A DNA stretch of 64,000 bases from an uncultured Eubacteriales bacterium (GTDB taxonomy: Bacteria; Bacillota; Clostridia; Oscillospirales; Oscillospiraceae), in NCBI GenBank assembly GCA_900316745.1, contig ONEB01000004.1, positions 62,001 through 126,000 of the forward strand. The letters are read 5' to 3'. Below are positions 8,793-17,630 of this stretch, in pieces. Within the stretch, counting starts at the first letter, position 1. Every line of letters starts with the position of its first letter. The position numbers and the translations under genes are program-made. The notes under the pieces were generated by a model that ran no database searches, had not been told where the DNA came from, and worked only from the letters and a program-made list of their open reading frames with translations.

Positions 8793-9545
8793 ATGATCGA
8801 TATTCACGCGCATATCATCCCCGGCGTGGATGACGGCTCAAGCGATTACGAGACGTCGATCGTCATGGCGCAGATGGCGCAGGACGGCGGTGTTACGGAC
8901 ATCATCGCCACGCCGCACGCAAACCAGCGCAGCCGCTATGAAAACTATGTGTCCGAGGATCTGGACAATCGCATGACGATCCTCTGCGCTGCGATCCGCC
9001 ATGCGGGACTCACCGTACAGGTGCATCCGGGCATGGAGGTCTTCGGCACGCCGGATGTGCCGGAGCTGCTCAGGCAGGGGAAGATCTGCACGCTGGCAGG
9101 AAGCCGGTATCTGCTGGTGGAGTTCGCGTTCCGGGAGGATCCGTATTTTATGGAGAAGCTGCTGGGACGTATCCGTGCCGAGGGCGCGGAGCCCATCGTG
9201 GCGCATCCGGAGCGCTACACCGCGCTGCAGGACATGCCGGACATCCTGTTCAACTGGGCGAAGGCGGGGTATGCGCTGCAGATCAACAAGGGGAGCCTGG
9301 CCGGCACGTTCGGCCGCAGCGCCCGGCACACCGCGAACCTGATGCTGGAGCATGATCTGGCGGCATTTGTCGCCAGCGACGCGCATGGCTCGGATCGCCG
9401 CACGGCAGAACTCTCGCGCGTCCAGGATTATATTGCGATGGAATTCTCCCATCGCCGCGCCGAACGGCTTCTGGAAACCAATCCCCGCCGCGTTTTGCGC
9501 AATCAACCGCTGGCCATGGGCGAGCCGACGCCCGTGGACCAATGA
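8793..9545 (+). CDS. cpsB: CpsB/YwqE-type PHP-domain protein-tyrosine phosphatase
   Basis: The 250-residue protein starts MIDIHAHIIPGVDDG, the PHP metal-binding motif (H5, H7), with later ATPHAN, HPERY and SDAHG segments typical of CpsB/CapC/YwqE manganese-dependent phosphotyrosine phosphatases. These dephosphorylate BY-kinases that control capsule or exopolysaccharide length. Two BY-kinase fusions follow, so its partners are local. It begins 5 bp after the PqqD stop, so the polysaccharide block may be cotranscribed with the ABC/S26/PqqD trio. Confidence 0.92.
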   Translation: MIDIHAHIIPGVDDGSSDYETSIVMAQMAQDGGVTDIIATPHANQRSRYENYVSEDLDNRMTILCAAIRHAGLTVQVHPGMEVFGTPDVPELLRQGKICTLAGSRYLLVEFAFREDPYFMEKLLGRIRAEGAEPIVAHPERYTALQDMPDILFNWAKAGYALQINKGSLAGTFGRSARHTANLMLEHDLAAFVASDAHGSDRRTAELSRVQDYIAMEFSHRRAERLLETNPRRVLRNQPLAMGEPTPVDQ

Positions 9546-9559
9546 CAAGAGGTGCTTTT

Positions 9560-10360
9560 GTGAGAAGAGGATTACCAACTGTTTTGATTGTTCTGGCCGC
9601 GCTGTCGGTCATCGGGCTCGGCGTCTATCGCTTTCTTGCTGCGCGCAGCACCAGCGGCGAGGCGCCGGTCATCAGCTTTGAATCGAATCTGCTCGAGGTG
9701 ACGACGGGCGCCACGGAGGGTGAGCTGCTTCAGGGTGTGACCGCCACGGACGCCGAGGACGGCGATGTGACGGATTCCGTGCTTGTGGAGACGAGCACGC
9801 ATTTCGTGAGCGATAAGACCGTCGAGGTGACTTATGCTGCTTTTGATTCGCAGGGACACGTCACCAAGGCAAAGCGCAGCGTTCGCTATGTGGACTATAC
9901 GTCTCCGCGCTTTCACCTTTCCGGTCCGCTGATGTTCTCTGAGTCCGGCGTCTCTGATCTGCTGAGCTATGTCGGCGCGACGGACTGCATTGACGGCAAT
10001 ATCACGTCGCGTGTCAAGGTTGCGTCGCTCGAATCGGGTACGCTCCTGAACACGCCCGGCAACCATCCGCTGGAGTTCCGCGTGACGAACAGCACCGGCG
10101 ACACGGCCTATCTCACGGTCGGGGTCGAGGTCGTGAGCGGCTATAACAGCGCGCGCCAGATCCCGCTGACGGACTATCTGGTCTACCTGCCGCTCGGCAG
10201 CGAGTTTGATCCCAAGGCCTATCTGTCGGAGAACTACGCCAACGATCGCGACCTTGCGATCACGAGCAGCGTGAATACCGCAGCGCCCGGCGTTTATGAC
10301 GTGCATTATACGCTCGGCACCAGCGCGACCAGGCTGATTGTTGTGGTAGAGGAGGGGTAA
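9560..10360 (+). CDS. Membrane-anchored protein with DUF5011-type Ig-like domains
   Basis: An N-terminal signal anchor (about residues 4-26, LIVLAALSVIGLGVY) is followed by an extracellular region. It contains two Ig-like repeats with the characteristic acidic turns DAEDGDVT and DCIDGNIT (DUF5011/HYR-like beta-sandwich domains), and a shorter C-terminal segment. The GTG at 9560 is preferred because AGAGGTG precedes it at proper spacing; an upstream in-frame ATG (9542) overlaps the cpsB stop without an SD. Its place between the phosphatase and the kinases suggests a surface or assembly-scaffold role in polymer export. No catalytic motif is seen. Confidence 0.75.
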   Translation: MRRGLPTVLIVLAALSVIGLGVYRFLAARSTSGEAPVISFESNLLEVTTGATEGELLQGVTATDAEDGDVTDSVLVETSTHFVSDKTVEVTYAAFDSQGHVTKAKRSVRYVDYTSPRFHLSGPLMFSESGVSDLLSYVGATDCIDGNITSRVKVASLESGTLLNTPGNHPLEFRVTNSTGDTAYLTVGVEVVSGYNSARQIPLTDYLVYLPLGSEFDPKAYLSENYANDRDLAITSSVNTAAPGVYDVHYTLGTSATRLIVVVEEG

Positions 10361-10365
10361 GCGAT

Positions 10366-11919
10366 ATGGAAGAAAAAAAGAACGTAAGCCCCAAGCATAC
10401 CAACAACCAGCCGCACATGCTGCTGCTTCTGCGCGTGATGGCGCGCGGGCTGTGGCTGGCGGTGCTGGCGGGCATCATTTTCGGGTGCGTTGGTTATATC
10501 ATCGCGGATCTGCGTTATACGCCCAGATATCGGACGCGCACCACGTTCGTCGTCCATCAGCGCGGCAGCTATTCGACCGTTTACGGCAACCTCAACGCCG
10601 CCACCGGCATGGCACAGAGCTTCTCGCAGGTTTTGCAGAGCGACGTGATGCGCAAGCGCGTCGCGGAAGATCTCGGCGTGAGCCGCATCGACGGCGAGAT
10701 TAAGGCGTCGGTCATCTCCGAGACGAACCTGCTGGATCTGTACATCACGTCCGACACGCCGCGCATGGCATACCGCATCACGCGCAGCATCCTGACGCGC
10801 TATAATGAGCTTACGGGCGCGGCGCTGAACAACATCTCGCTGGAGATCCTGCAGCCGCCCTCCATCCCCACGCATCCGAGCAACGCGCCGAACTCCAGGC
10901 ATGTCGCACGTGTGGCGGGACTCATCGGCGCATTGCTGATGCTGGCCTATATCGGCACCATGGCATATCTGCGCGATACGATCAAGTCGGATAAGGACGT
11001 GGAGGAGGCGCTTGATATCAAGCTTGCCGCCGTGCTCCACCACGAGCGGAAGAACAAGTCGCTCATCACCATGCTTCGCAATCCGAAGCGAAGCCTGCTC
11101 ATCTCCGATCCGACAACGGGCTTTTTGTATGTGGAATCGGTGAAGAAGCTGCGCTCGCGCGTTGAGTACCAGATGCGCCGCTCCGGCGCAAAGGTGATCA
11201 TGGTCACGTCCGTGCTTGAAAACGAGGGCAAAACCACGGTCGGCACGAACCTTGCCATCGCGATGGGTCGCAAATATAAAAAAGTGCTCATCATCGACGG
11301 CGATATGCGCAAACCCGCGCTGCACAAGATCCTGGGCTATAAAAACGAGAACGTCACCTATCTCTCCGATGTACTGGAGGGCAAGGCCACGCTCGATGAC
11401 GCGCTGATCCATGATCCGCGCCGCAACATCTATGCGATCCTGTCCTGCCACAAGGGCGAGCATGCCGCGCAGCTGCTGCAGAGCGAGCGGATGGCGCAGC
11501 TGCTCGAGCAGGCGCGCCGGGAGATGGACGTCATCATCATCGATACCCCGCCGATGTCCGCGAGCGCCGACGGCGAGTGCATCGCGCAGATCTCGGACGC
11601 AGCGCTGCTGGTCGTCCGTCAGGACCGCGCGCCTGTGCGCGTGATCAACGACACGATCGACGTGCTCAAAAACGCCAACGCCGAGCTGATCGGCTGTGTG
11701 CTCAACAACTTCTATGTTGCGGATTTTACCGAGAACATCAGCTATGGCTTCGGCGGCGGGTACGGCTACGGCGGAAAATACGGCAAATACGGCAAGTACG
11801 GCAAATACGGGAAATACGGCAAGTACGGCACTGATTATGCCGCCAAGCAGGGCTACAACAAATACGGCTACGGCACCGGCTACGGAAGCGGCAGCAGCGG
11901 GGAGGAGGAGCGCAAATGA
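10366..11919 (+). CDS. Wzz-BY-kinase fusion (capsular tyrosine kinase) with KYG tail
   Basis: The 517-residue protein fuses an N-terminal Wzz-like chain-length domain (TM about 28-48, extracellular part, second TM about 180-205) to a cytoplasmic bacterial tyrosine kinase. Walker A lies around NEGKTT (286-291), Walker A' is IIDGDMRKP and Walker B is IIIDTPP. The C-terminus is a Tyr-rich tail with six KYG units plus further YG pairs, the expected autophosphorylation cluster. In many Firmicutes the transmembrane modulator and kinase are separate (CpsC/CpsD); here they are joined as in proteobacterial Wzc. It overlaps the next kinase gene by ATGA. Confidence 0.92.
   Translation: MEEKKNVSPKHTNNQPHMLLLLRVMARGLWLAVLAGIIFGCVGYIIADLRYTPRYRTRTTFVVHQRGSYSTVYGNLNAATGMAQSFSQVLQSDVMRKRVAEDLGVSRIDGEIKASVISETNLLDLYITSDTPRMAYRITRSILTRYNELTGAALNNISLEILQPPSIPTHPSNAPNSRHVARVAGLIGALLMLAYIGTMAYLRDTIKSDKDVEEALDIKLAAVLHHERKNKSLITMLRNPKRSLLISDPTTGFLYVESVKKLRSRVEYQMRRSGAKVIMVTSVLENEGKTTVGTNLAIAMGRKYKKVLIIDGDMRKPALHKILGYKNENVTYLSDVLEGKATLDDALIHDPRRNIYAILSCHKGEHAAQLLQSERMAQLLEQARREMDVIIIDTPPMSASADGECIAQISDAALLVVRQDRAPVRVINDTIDVLKNANAELIGCVLNNFYVADFTENISYGFGGGYGYGGKYGKYGKYGKYGKYGKYGTDYAAKQGYNKYGYGTGYGSGSSGEEERK
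11776..11829 (+). repeat. Six tandem 9-bp units encoding KYG
   Basis: Six near-identical 9-bp units within the first BY-kinase gene encode Lys-Tyr-Gly repeats of the tyrosine cluster. Third-base differences (aaa/aag, ggc/ggg) show the repeat is not freshly duplicated throughout. Such repeats can change length by slippage. Confidence 0.95.
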
Positions 11920-13415
11920 ATCACGGCGAATCTACGGTTGTTGCGCGCCTCGATCCTGCGCACATCATTGCGGCATTTAAGCGCGGCTTTAAGCGGCTCT
12001 GGCTTCCCGCGATCATCGCGATCGTCCTGCTCGCGGGCATTCTCGGCTTCCGCGCATGGCGCAGCTACCGCCCGAGCTACACAGCGAGCGCGACGTTCAC
12101 GGTCTATGTCGGAAACGCCCTGCAGGCGAGCACGCCGACCTACAACGCCGCTGCGGCAGAGCAGCTTGCAAATACCTTTCCTTACATTCTCACGAGCGGC
12201 GTTCTGAGCGAGGTCGTCAAGGCGGATCTGGGTCTGCCCGCACTTCCGATGATTCAGGCAAACGTCGTGAAGGACGCCAACCTCTTTGAGCTGCGCGTAA
12301 CGGGCAGCGATCCGCAGCAGTGCTACGATGTGCTGCAGTCTGTGATCAAGAATTATCCCGATGTCGCCGAGTTTGTCATCGGACCGACGGTGCTCACGGT
12401 CGTGGACGAGAGCGGCGTGCCCACGAGCCCGACGAACGGCCGCGTATGGCGCTCGGCTGCTGAGCGCGGCGCGCTGATCGGGCTGGTTCTCTCCCTTGCC
12501 GCCATGTTCCTGTATGGCTGGGCAAAGGCGACTGTGATGGGACGCGAGGACATGGAGGAGAGCTCCAACGTCCGCTATCTCGGCGCGCTGCCCCGCGTGA
12601 TGTTCAAGCGCCGCAGCGGCGATACGCCGGTCATCACGGTGCGCTCCGACGGCGACCGCGGCTTCCGCGAGGCGTTTCGTCTGGTCATGGTGCGCCTGAA
12701 GCAGAGCCTCAAGGGCCGCCACCGCAAGGTTTTGATCGTGACGAGCGCCATCCCCAGCGAGGGCAAGACCACGGTCGCATTCAATATTGCGCTCTCGCTT
12801 ACGGAGAAGGGCAAGCGCGTGATCCTGGTCGACTGCGACATGCGCAATCCCTCCGTGTACCAGATGACCGGACAGGAGGAATGCGTCGGTCTCGGCGACT
12901 GCCTGCGCGGAGAGGTCGAGCCGAAGAACGGCCTGAAATCCCTCGCGCATGTGTACGAGGAGGAACCGAACCTGAGCATCATCTATGCCGGCAAGGCGGG
13001 GGCAACACCGCCTGAACTGCTCGGCAGCGAGGAATTTGCCACGTTTATCATGGACCTGCGCAGAACCTTTGATTATGTGGTGCTCGATACGCCGCCCTGT
13101 TCGCTGCTGTCTGACGTCAGCGAGCTGCACGGCGTCGCGGACTGCGCCGTGCTCGTGGTGCGGCAGAACTTCGCAAGTAAAAACAGCGTGATCAGCACGC
13201 TCATGATGCTCAGCGAGTACGATATTCCGGTCGCCGGGTACATCATGAACGCCTACGACGGACGGATCTCGGGCGGCCACAGCTACGGTTACGGCTATGG
13301 CTACGGTTACGGATACGGCTATGGATACGGCTATGGCTACGGTTACGGCTATGGCTCAGGAAAGAAATATGGCGAATACGGCGAGGAGCCGAAACAAAAG
13401 ACCGAAGAGGGCTGA
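11916..13415 (+). CDS. Second Wzz-BY-kinase fusion with YG-repeat tail
   Basis: The 499-residue paralogue of the preceding gene has an N-terminal TM (about 29-47), a Wzz-like extracellular domain, a second TM (about 185-205) and a BY-kinase domain. Walker A is SEGKTT (about 281-286), Walker A' is ILVDCDMRNP and Walker B is VVLDTPP. The tail has 12 consecutive Tyr-Gly dipeptides and then a KKYGEYGEE segment. Both kinases keep the nucleotide-binding motifs, so both may be active. Tandem paralogues with different tyrosine tails imply either distinct partners or cross-phosphorylation under the CpsB-type phosphatase upstream. Confidence 0.9.
   Translation: MNHGESTVVARLDPAHIIAAFKRGFKRLWLPAIIAIVLLAGILGFRAWRSYRPSYTASATFTVYVGNALQASTPTYNAAAAEQLANTFPYILTSGVLSEVVKADLGLPALPMIQANVVKDANLFELRVTGSDPQQCYDVLQSVIKNYPDVAEFVIGPTVLTVVDESGVPTSPTNGRVWRSAAERGALIGLVLSLAAMFLYGWAKATVMGREDMEESSNVRYLGALPRVMFKRRSGDTPVITVRSDGDRGFREAFRLVMVRLKQSLKGRHRKVLIVTSAIPSEGKTTVAFNIALSLTEKGKRVILVDCDMRNPSVYQMTGQEECVGLGDCLRGEVEPKNGLKSLAHVYEEEPNLSIIYAGKAGATPPELLGSEEFATFIMDLRRTFDYVVLDTPPCSLLSDVSELHGVADCAVLVVRQNFASKNSVISTLMMLSEYDIPVAGYIMNAYDGRISGGHSYGYGYGYGYGYGYGYGYGYGYGYGSGKKYGEYGEEPKQKTEEG
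13284..13355 (+). repeat. Twelve tandem TAY-GGN units encoding YG dipeptides
   Basis: A 72-bp stretch of 12 six-base units encodes (Tyr-Gly)12 in the second BY-kinase tail. Synonymous changes (tac/tat, ggt/ggc/gga) interrupt exact identity. It is a potential length-variable tract that would keep frame in 6-bp steps. Confidence 0.95.
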
Positions 13416-13458
13416 TCTTCGGCCTGCTGTGCTGGGATACTTTAGGGAGAATGATTCC

Positions 13459-15354
13459 ATGGGAGAACACACCAATAAGAAAAAATTGATACGGCTGCTG
13501 GGACTGCTCGTGGCGGATATTATTGTGATCAACGCTGCTGCATTCCTGGCGCTGTATCTCCGCTTTGAGTTTGGGCACCCGCCGGAGGAGTATCTGGATC
13601 ACCTGCGGCAGTACGCGCTGGTCAACACCTGCCTGACGCTGCTGATCTTCTATCTTCTTCAGCTGTATTCCAGCCTCTGGGAGTTTGCCAGCACCATGGA
13701 GCTGATCCGGATCGGGATCGCCGTGGCGCTCAGCGGCGTCGCCTACTGGATCGGGACGAACCTGCTGCATCTGCGGATGCCGCGCAGCTTTCCGATCATG
13801 TATATGCTGCTGCTCGGCGTGGGCTGCATGGCAGTGCGCTGGGGCTACCGCGCCGCGCGGCTCCATCGCCACGGCGGCCACAGCGCCCAGCGGCGGCGCA
13901 CGATGATCATCGGCGGCGGCGCTGCCGGCGCGATGGTCATTCGGGAGTTTCTTTACAGCGAGCACTCTGAAAACAAGGTTGTCTGCATTCTTGACGACGA
14001 TCCCGCCAAGACCGGCAGCTATCTGCGCGGCGTGCGCGTCGTCGGCACGACGGCACAGCTCAAGCAGATGGTGCAGAAATACCGCGTCGAGGAGATCGTG
14101 CTCGCGATTCCCTCTGCCACGCGCCAGCAGCGCGCGAAGATCGTGGATCTGTGCCAGGAGACGACCTGCCGTCTGCGCACGCTTCCGGGCCTGTATCAGA
14201 TCGCCAATGGCGAGGTGAGCATCCAGAGCCTGCGCGAGGTGGACATCGAGGATCTGCTCGGCCGCGACATCGTGAAGATCAATCTCGACGAGGTCGCCAG
14301 CTACATCACCGGCAAGACCGTGCTCGTCACGGGCGGCGGCGGCAGCATTGGCAGCGAGCTCTGCCGTCAGGCGGCGGAGCAGCACCCGAAAAAGCTGATC
14401 ATCTTCGACATTTACGAAAACAACGCCTACACGCTGGAGCTTGAGCTCAGGCGCCGGCATCCGGAGCTGGATCTGCTCGTGCTGATCGGCTCCGTGCGAG
14501 ACGCCGCGCGCGTCAATTGGATCTTCGAGAAGTATCATCCGGATCTGGTCTGTCATGCTGCGGCCCACAAGCACGTCCCGCTCATGGAGGCCTCGCCCTT
14601 TGAGGCGATCAAAAACAACGTCTTCGGCACGCGCAATGTCGCGCGCGCGGCGGGCGAGTACGGCACACGCCGCTTCATCCTGATCTCGACGGACAAGGCG
14701 GTCAACCCCACGAACGTCATGGGCGCGTCCAAGCGCATGTGTGAGATGATCGTTCAGACGATGAACGAGCGCTATTTGAACACCGACTATGTCGCGGTGC
14801 GTTTCGGCAACGTTCTGGGCTCCGCCGGCAGCGTGATCCCGCTGTTTCGCCGCCAGATCAAGGAGGGCGGACCCGTCACGGTCACGGACAAGAACGTCGT
14901 GCGCTACTTCATGACGATTCCGGAGGCGGTGCAGCTGATTTTCCAGGCCGGCGCTTATGCGCACGGCGGAGAGATCTTTGTGTTGGATATGGGCGATCCG
15001 GTGCGCATCGACGATCTGGCGCGCAACATGATCCGCCTGTCCGGTCTGGAGCCGGACGTCGATATCGAGATCGTCTATACCGGCCTGCGCCCGGGCGAAA
15101 AGCTCTATGAAGAGCTTTTGCTCTCCGGCGAGGGGATGCAGAAAACGCCGAACGATCTCATCTACATCGGCCATGAGCTGGCCTTTGACAAGGAACGCTT
15201 TCTCGCCCGGCTTCATTCGCTGGAGAGCTGGAGCGAGCCGGACGGCGACGTTTTGCGTGATATGATCGCGCAGATCGTGCCGACCTATCACGAGCCTGTG
15301 CGCGACCTGCCGCGCGCGGAAGAAGGAGCAGAGCATGCAGCAAGCAGAGTATAA
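13459..15354 (+). CDS. FlaA1/CapD-like nucleoside-diphosphate-sugar epimerase/dehydratase
   Basis: A 631-residue membrane SDR enzyme: four N-terminal TM helices (about 8-130), a first Rossmann domain (MIIGGGAAG) and a second NAD-binding domain with VLVTGGGGSIGSE. The catalytic region STDKAVNPTNVMGASKR is typical of 4,6-dehydratases such as WbpM, PglF and CapD that make UDP-6-deoxy-4-keto sugars for glycan synthesis. The chosen ATG has GGGAG 9 nt upstream; a longer frame starting inside the kinase gene is a shadow. It follows the kinases by 43 bp and overlaps the LCP gene, supporting a polysaccharide operon. Confidence 0.92.
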   Translation: MGEHTNKKKLIRLLGLLVADIIVINAAAFLALYLRFEFGHPPEEYLDHLRQYALVNTCLTLLIFYLLQLYSSLWEFASTMELIRIGIAVALSGVAYWIGTNLLHLRMPRSFPIMYMLLLGVGCMAVRWGYRAARLHRHGGHSAQRRRTMIIGGGAAGAMVIREFLYSEHSENKVVCILDDDPAKTGSYLRGVRVVGTTAQLKQMVQKYRVEEIVLAIPSATRQQRAKIVDLCQETTCRLRTLPGLYQIANGEVSIQSLREVDIEDLLGRDIVKINLDEVASYITGKTVLVTGGGGSIGSELCRQAAEQHPKKLIIFDIYENNAYTLELELRRRHPELDLLVLIGSVRDAARVNWIFEKYHPDLVCHAAAHKHVPLMEASPFEAIKNNVFGTRNVARAAGEYGTRRFILISTDKAVNPTNVMGASKRMCEMIVQTMNERYLNTDYVAVRFGNVLGSAGSVIPLFRRQIKEGGPVTVTDKNVVRYFMTIPEAVQLIFQAGAYAHGGEIFVLDMGDPVRIDDLARNMIRLSGLEPDVDIEIVYTGLRPGEKLYEELLLSGEGMQKTPNDLIYIGHELAFDKERFLARLHSLESWSEPDGDVLRDMIAQIVPTYHEPVRDLPRAEEGAEHAASRV

Positions 15355-16420
15355 GGACCCCAAGCCGGGCAAGGAGAAAAAGCCCAAAAGCAAGCCGCCC
15401 AAACGGCGGAGCCGGATGAGCAAGGGCTCGCGCGTCCTGCTCACGATCGTGTGCGTCGTCGTGGGTATTGCAGCGGTGCTGGGCGCGACAGTGTTCGTGC
15501 TCGACCGCATCGGTCACGGTGCGCTCACCGGCGACGGCGAGGACATGCGTCTGCACGACGATGCCGAGAACATCGACGCCGGACGCGTGCGCTACAAGGG
15601 GCAGCTGTATCAGTATAAAAACGACGTGAGCACCATCGTGTTCATGGGTGTGGACTCTGAGGAGAAAAATACCTCCGGCGGCGAATTCGGCGACTCCAAT
15701 CAGGCGGACGTGATCGTGCTGGGCGTTCTGGATCCGACGACGAAGCACATTTCGCTCATCTCCGTCTCGCGTGACAGCATGTGCGAGATAGAGGTGCTGG
15801 ATGACAACGGCGCAAGCCTCGGCACGGCGCGCGCGCAGCTTGCGCTTTCCTATGCCTATGGCGACGGCGGCGACCGAAGCTGCCAGCTCACCGCCGACGC
15901 GGTCTCGAAGCTCTTCTATGATCTGCCCGTCTCGGCCTACGCCTCTATTTATATGGACGGCGTTGCCAAGCTCACGGATCTTGTCGGCGGCGTCACCGTG
16001 ACGCCGCAGGAGACATTCGGCGCGTTCAAGGCGGGCACGCCTGTCGTGCTCAACAGCTCCAATACCGAGGCCTATCTCCGTCACCGCGATAAGACGGTCG
16101 AGGGCAACAACGGCCGTATGGAGCGCCACAAGGCCGTGATGATCGAGCTCGCCAAGGCGATGCTCAGCAAGGTGCGTCAGGATCCGATGAGCATCCTTTC
16201 CATCTATGACGGCGTTTCCAAAAACGTGACGACCAATATCGACGCTCCCGCAATGGTGTATCTGGCGCGCGTCGCCTCCCGCATGACGCTCAATACGGAT
16301 GTGCAGAAAGTCGCCGGTACCTCGACGCTCGGCGCGGGCAACCACGCGGAGTTCAACGTGGACGAGACAGCGCTCTATGAGCTGATTTTGAAGACCTTCT
16401 ATGAGCCGATCGATGGATGA
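15335..16420 (+). CDS. LytR-CpsA-Psr (LCP) family wall-polymer ligase
   Basis: The 361-residue protein has a Lys/Pro-rich cytoplasmic start, one TM helix (about 33-56) and an extracellular LCP domain. The domain shows FMGVDSEE, QADVIVLGVLDP and ISVSRDSMCEI, with later RHRDKTVEGNNGRMERH, the Arg-rich polyprenyl-phosphate site. LCP proteins transfer capsule, teichoic acid or other polymers from lipid carriers to peptidoglycan. A good SD (AAGGAG) lies in the end of the dehydratase gene, with a 20-bp overlap. It fits as the attachment step of this block. Confidence 0.93.
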   Translation: MQQAEYKDPKPGKEKKPKSKPPKRRSRMSKGSRVLLTIVCVVVGIAAVLGATVFVLDRIGHGALTGDGEDMRLHDDAENIDAGRVRYKGQLYQYKNDVSTIVFMGVDSEEKNTSGGEFGDSNQADVIVLGVLDPTTKHISLISVSRDSMCEIEVLDDNGASLGTARAQLALSYAYGDGGDRSCQLTADAVSKLFYDLPVSAYASIYMDGVAKLTDLVGGVTVTPQETFGAFKAGTPVVLNSSNTEAYLRHRDKTVEGNNGRMERHKAVMIELAKAMLSKVRQDPMSILSIYDGVSKNVTTNIDAPAMVYLARVASRMTLNTDVQKVAGTSTLGAGNHAEFNVDETALYELILKTFYEPIDG

Positions 16421-17189
16421 CGTGAGACGCCCGGTCGCGGTGTTTGACTCCGGCATGGGCGGCGTGAGCGTCCTGCGCGAACTTGTGCGGCTGATGCCTG
16501 AGGAGGACTATCTCTATTACGGGGATTCCGCCAACGCGCCCTACGGCACCCGCTCGGTCGATGACGTGCGCGCGCTGACGCTCAGGCGGATCGGCGCGCT
16601 GCATGCGCGCGGGATCAAGGCCGCCGTCATCGCCTGCAACACAGCGACGAGCGCGGCGGTCGATCTGCTGCGGAGAACGTTTTCGGACATCCCGATCATC
16701 GGCATGGAGCCGGCTGTAAAGCCCGCGGTGCTCGCGCATCCGCACGGACGCGTGCTCGTGCTGGCGACGCCGCTCACGCTGCGGGAGGAGAAATTCAACG
16801 CACTGCTCAAACAGTATGCGTCTCTGGCGGAGATCGTGAAGATCCCGTGTCCCGAGCTCGTGGAATTTGTGGAACGGGGCGATCTCGGCAGCATGGCGGT
16901 CTATGATTATCTCGAGCAGCGTCTCGGCGCGTATCGGGGAAAAGCGGACGCGGCCGTGCTGGGCTGCACGCATTTTCCGTTTCTGCGGCGCGCCATTGCG
17001 CAGGTGCTCGGAAACGAAACCGAGCTTTTCGACGGCGGGGCGGGGACTGCGCGCGAGACGGCGCGGCAGCTCTCGGCACGGGGAACACGCGCCGAAGCCG
17101 GACATGTCGGCACGGTGCTGATTGAGAACAGTCGTGAAGATTCCCAAGAGATCGCGCTGACAAGACGGCTTTTACAGTCAGATTTGTAG
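16401..17189 (+). CDS. murI: Glutamate racemase
   Basis: Converts L- to D-glutamate for peptidoglycan. The 262-residue protein shows VFDSGMGG near the start, YYGDSANAPYG, IACNTATS (first catalytic Cys) and LGCTHFPF (second catalytic Cys), the full set of MurI motifs. It overlaps the end of the LCP gene. The start could instead be the ATG at 16413, as neither ATG has a strong SD. Placement at the end of the surface-polymer block links it to wall synthesis. Confidence 0.95.
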   Translation: MSRSMDDVRRPVAVFDSGMGGVSVLRELVRLMPEEDYLYYGDSANAPYGTRSVDDVRALTLRRIGALHARGIKAAVIACNTATSAAVDLLRRTFSDIPIIGMEPAVKPAVLAHPHGRVLVLATPLTLREEKFNALLKQYASLAEIVKIPCPELVEFVERGDLGSMAVYDYLEQRLGAYRGKADAAVLGCTHFPFLRRAIAQVLGNETELFDGGAGTARETARQLSARGTRAEAGHVGTVLIENSREDSQEIALTRRLLQSDL

Positions 17190-17225
17190 AATCTTCCTAT
17201 CACCCCGGGAAAGAGAAAAAAGGGG

Positions 17226-17254
17226 TTGCATTTCAAGTCTGATTGTAGTAGAAT
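17226..17254 (+). promoter_or_regulatory. Promoter of the small sortase-substrate candidate
   Basis: TTGCAT, a 17-bp spacer and TAGAAT lie about 45 bp upstream of the small ORF's ATG, in an AT-rich gap after murI. Confidence 0.65.
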
Positions 17255-17298
17255 AACCTTGATATTACTAGAATATAACCTGGATGGAGGTAACGCAT

Positions 17299-17541
17299 AT
17301 GAGAAAGTTTATGGCCATCGTTCTGGTCGTCGTGCTCGTGTTCGCAATGGCTTCCGTTGCTTTTGCAGATAATGGCGTTGCGAGCCCCGAGAAGGGCAAC
17401 ACGAAGCCGACTCCGGCTCCGAGTGGCAACAAGTCTCATCAGACCGGTGAGAGCTTCTCCGTGGTTTGGGTCGTTTTGGCGGCTGTTGTGCTGCTGGGCG
17501 TTGCATTCTTCTGCGGAAAGAAGTTTATTGCTGTCAAGTGA
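17299..17541 (+). CDS. Small secreted protein with sortase-like sorting signal
   Basis: The 80-residue protein has a classic signal peptide (1-23, cut after AFA) and a short hydrophilic Pro/Thr/Lys-rich segment (24-45). The motif SHQTGE (46-51) follows, then a hydrophobic helix (about 53-72) and a short tail containing KK. That motif-helix-basic-tail order is a cell-wall sorting signal, and a class B sortase gene lies immediately downstream. Cleavage between T49 and G50 would leave a wall-linked peptide of only about 26 residues. The ATG at 17299 has a GGAGG SD; an upstream ATG overlaps that SD and is rejected. Function is unknown; the motif assignment is inference. Confidence 0.72.
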   Translation: MRKFMAIVLVVVLVFAMASVAFADNGVASPEKGNTKPTPAPSGNKSHQTGESFSVVWVVLAAVVLLGVAFFCGKKFIAVK

Positions 17542-17559
17542 TGGACGTTCAATTGCCGA

Positions 17560-17615
17560 TGCAAAGGCTCCATGTTCGCATCTGAATGCGGCCATGGAGC
17601 CTTTGCACGTTTTTT
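17560..17615 (+). terminator. Strong terminator between substrate and sortase genes
   Basis: A 15-bp perfect outer stem (17560-17574 with 17593-17607) with an additional inner GCAT/ATGC helix is followed after two bases by six T. It ends only a few bases before the sortase SD, and the first in-frame ATG of the sortase frame falls inside it. Confidence 0.93.
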
Positions 17616-17630
17616 CGGGAGGCCCTCGGC

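Noticed and set aside
13284-13355. Possible CRISPR or non-coding microsatellite (YG tract)
   Set aside because: Units are 6 bp, contiguous, in frame and encode a tyrosine cluster of a kinase, so it is a coding repeat.
13243-15510. 755-codon minus-strand frame opposite the FlaA1-like gene
   Set aside because: His/Arg/Asp-rich shadow of a well-supported plus-strand enzyme.
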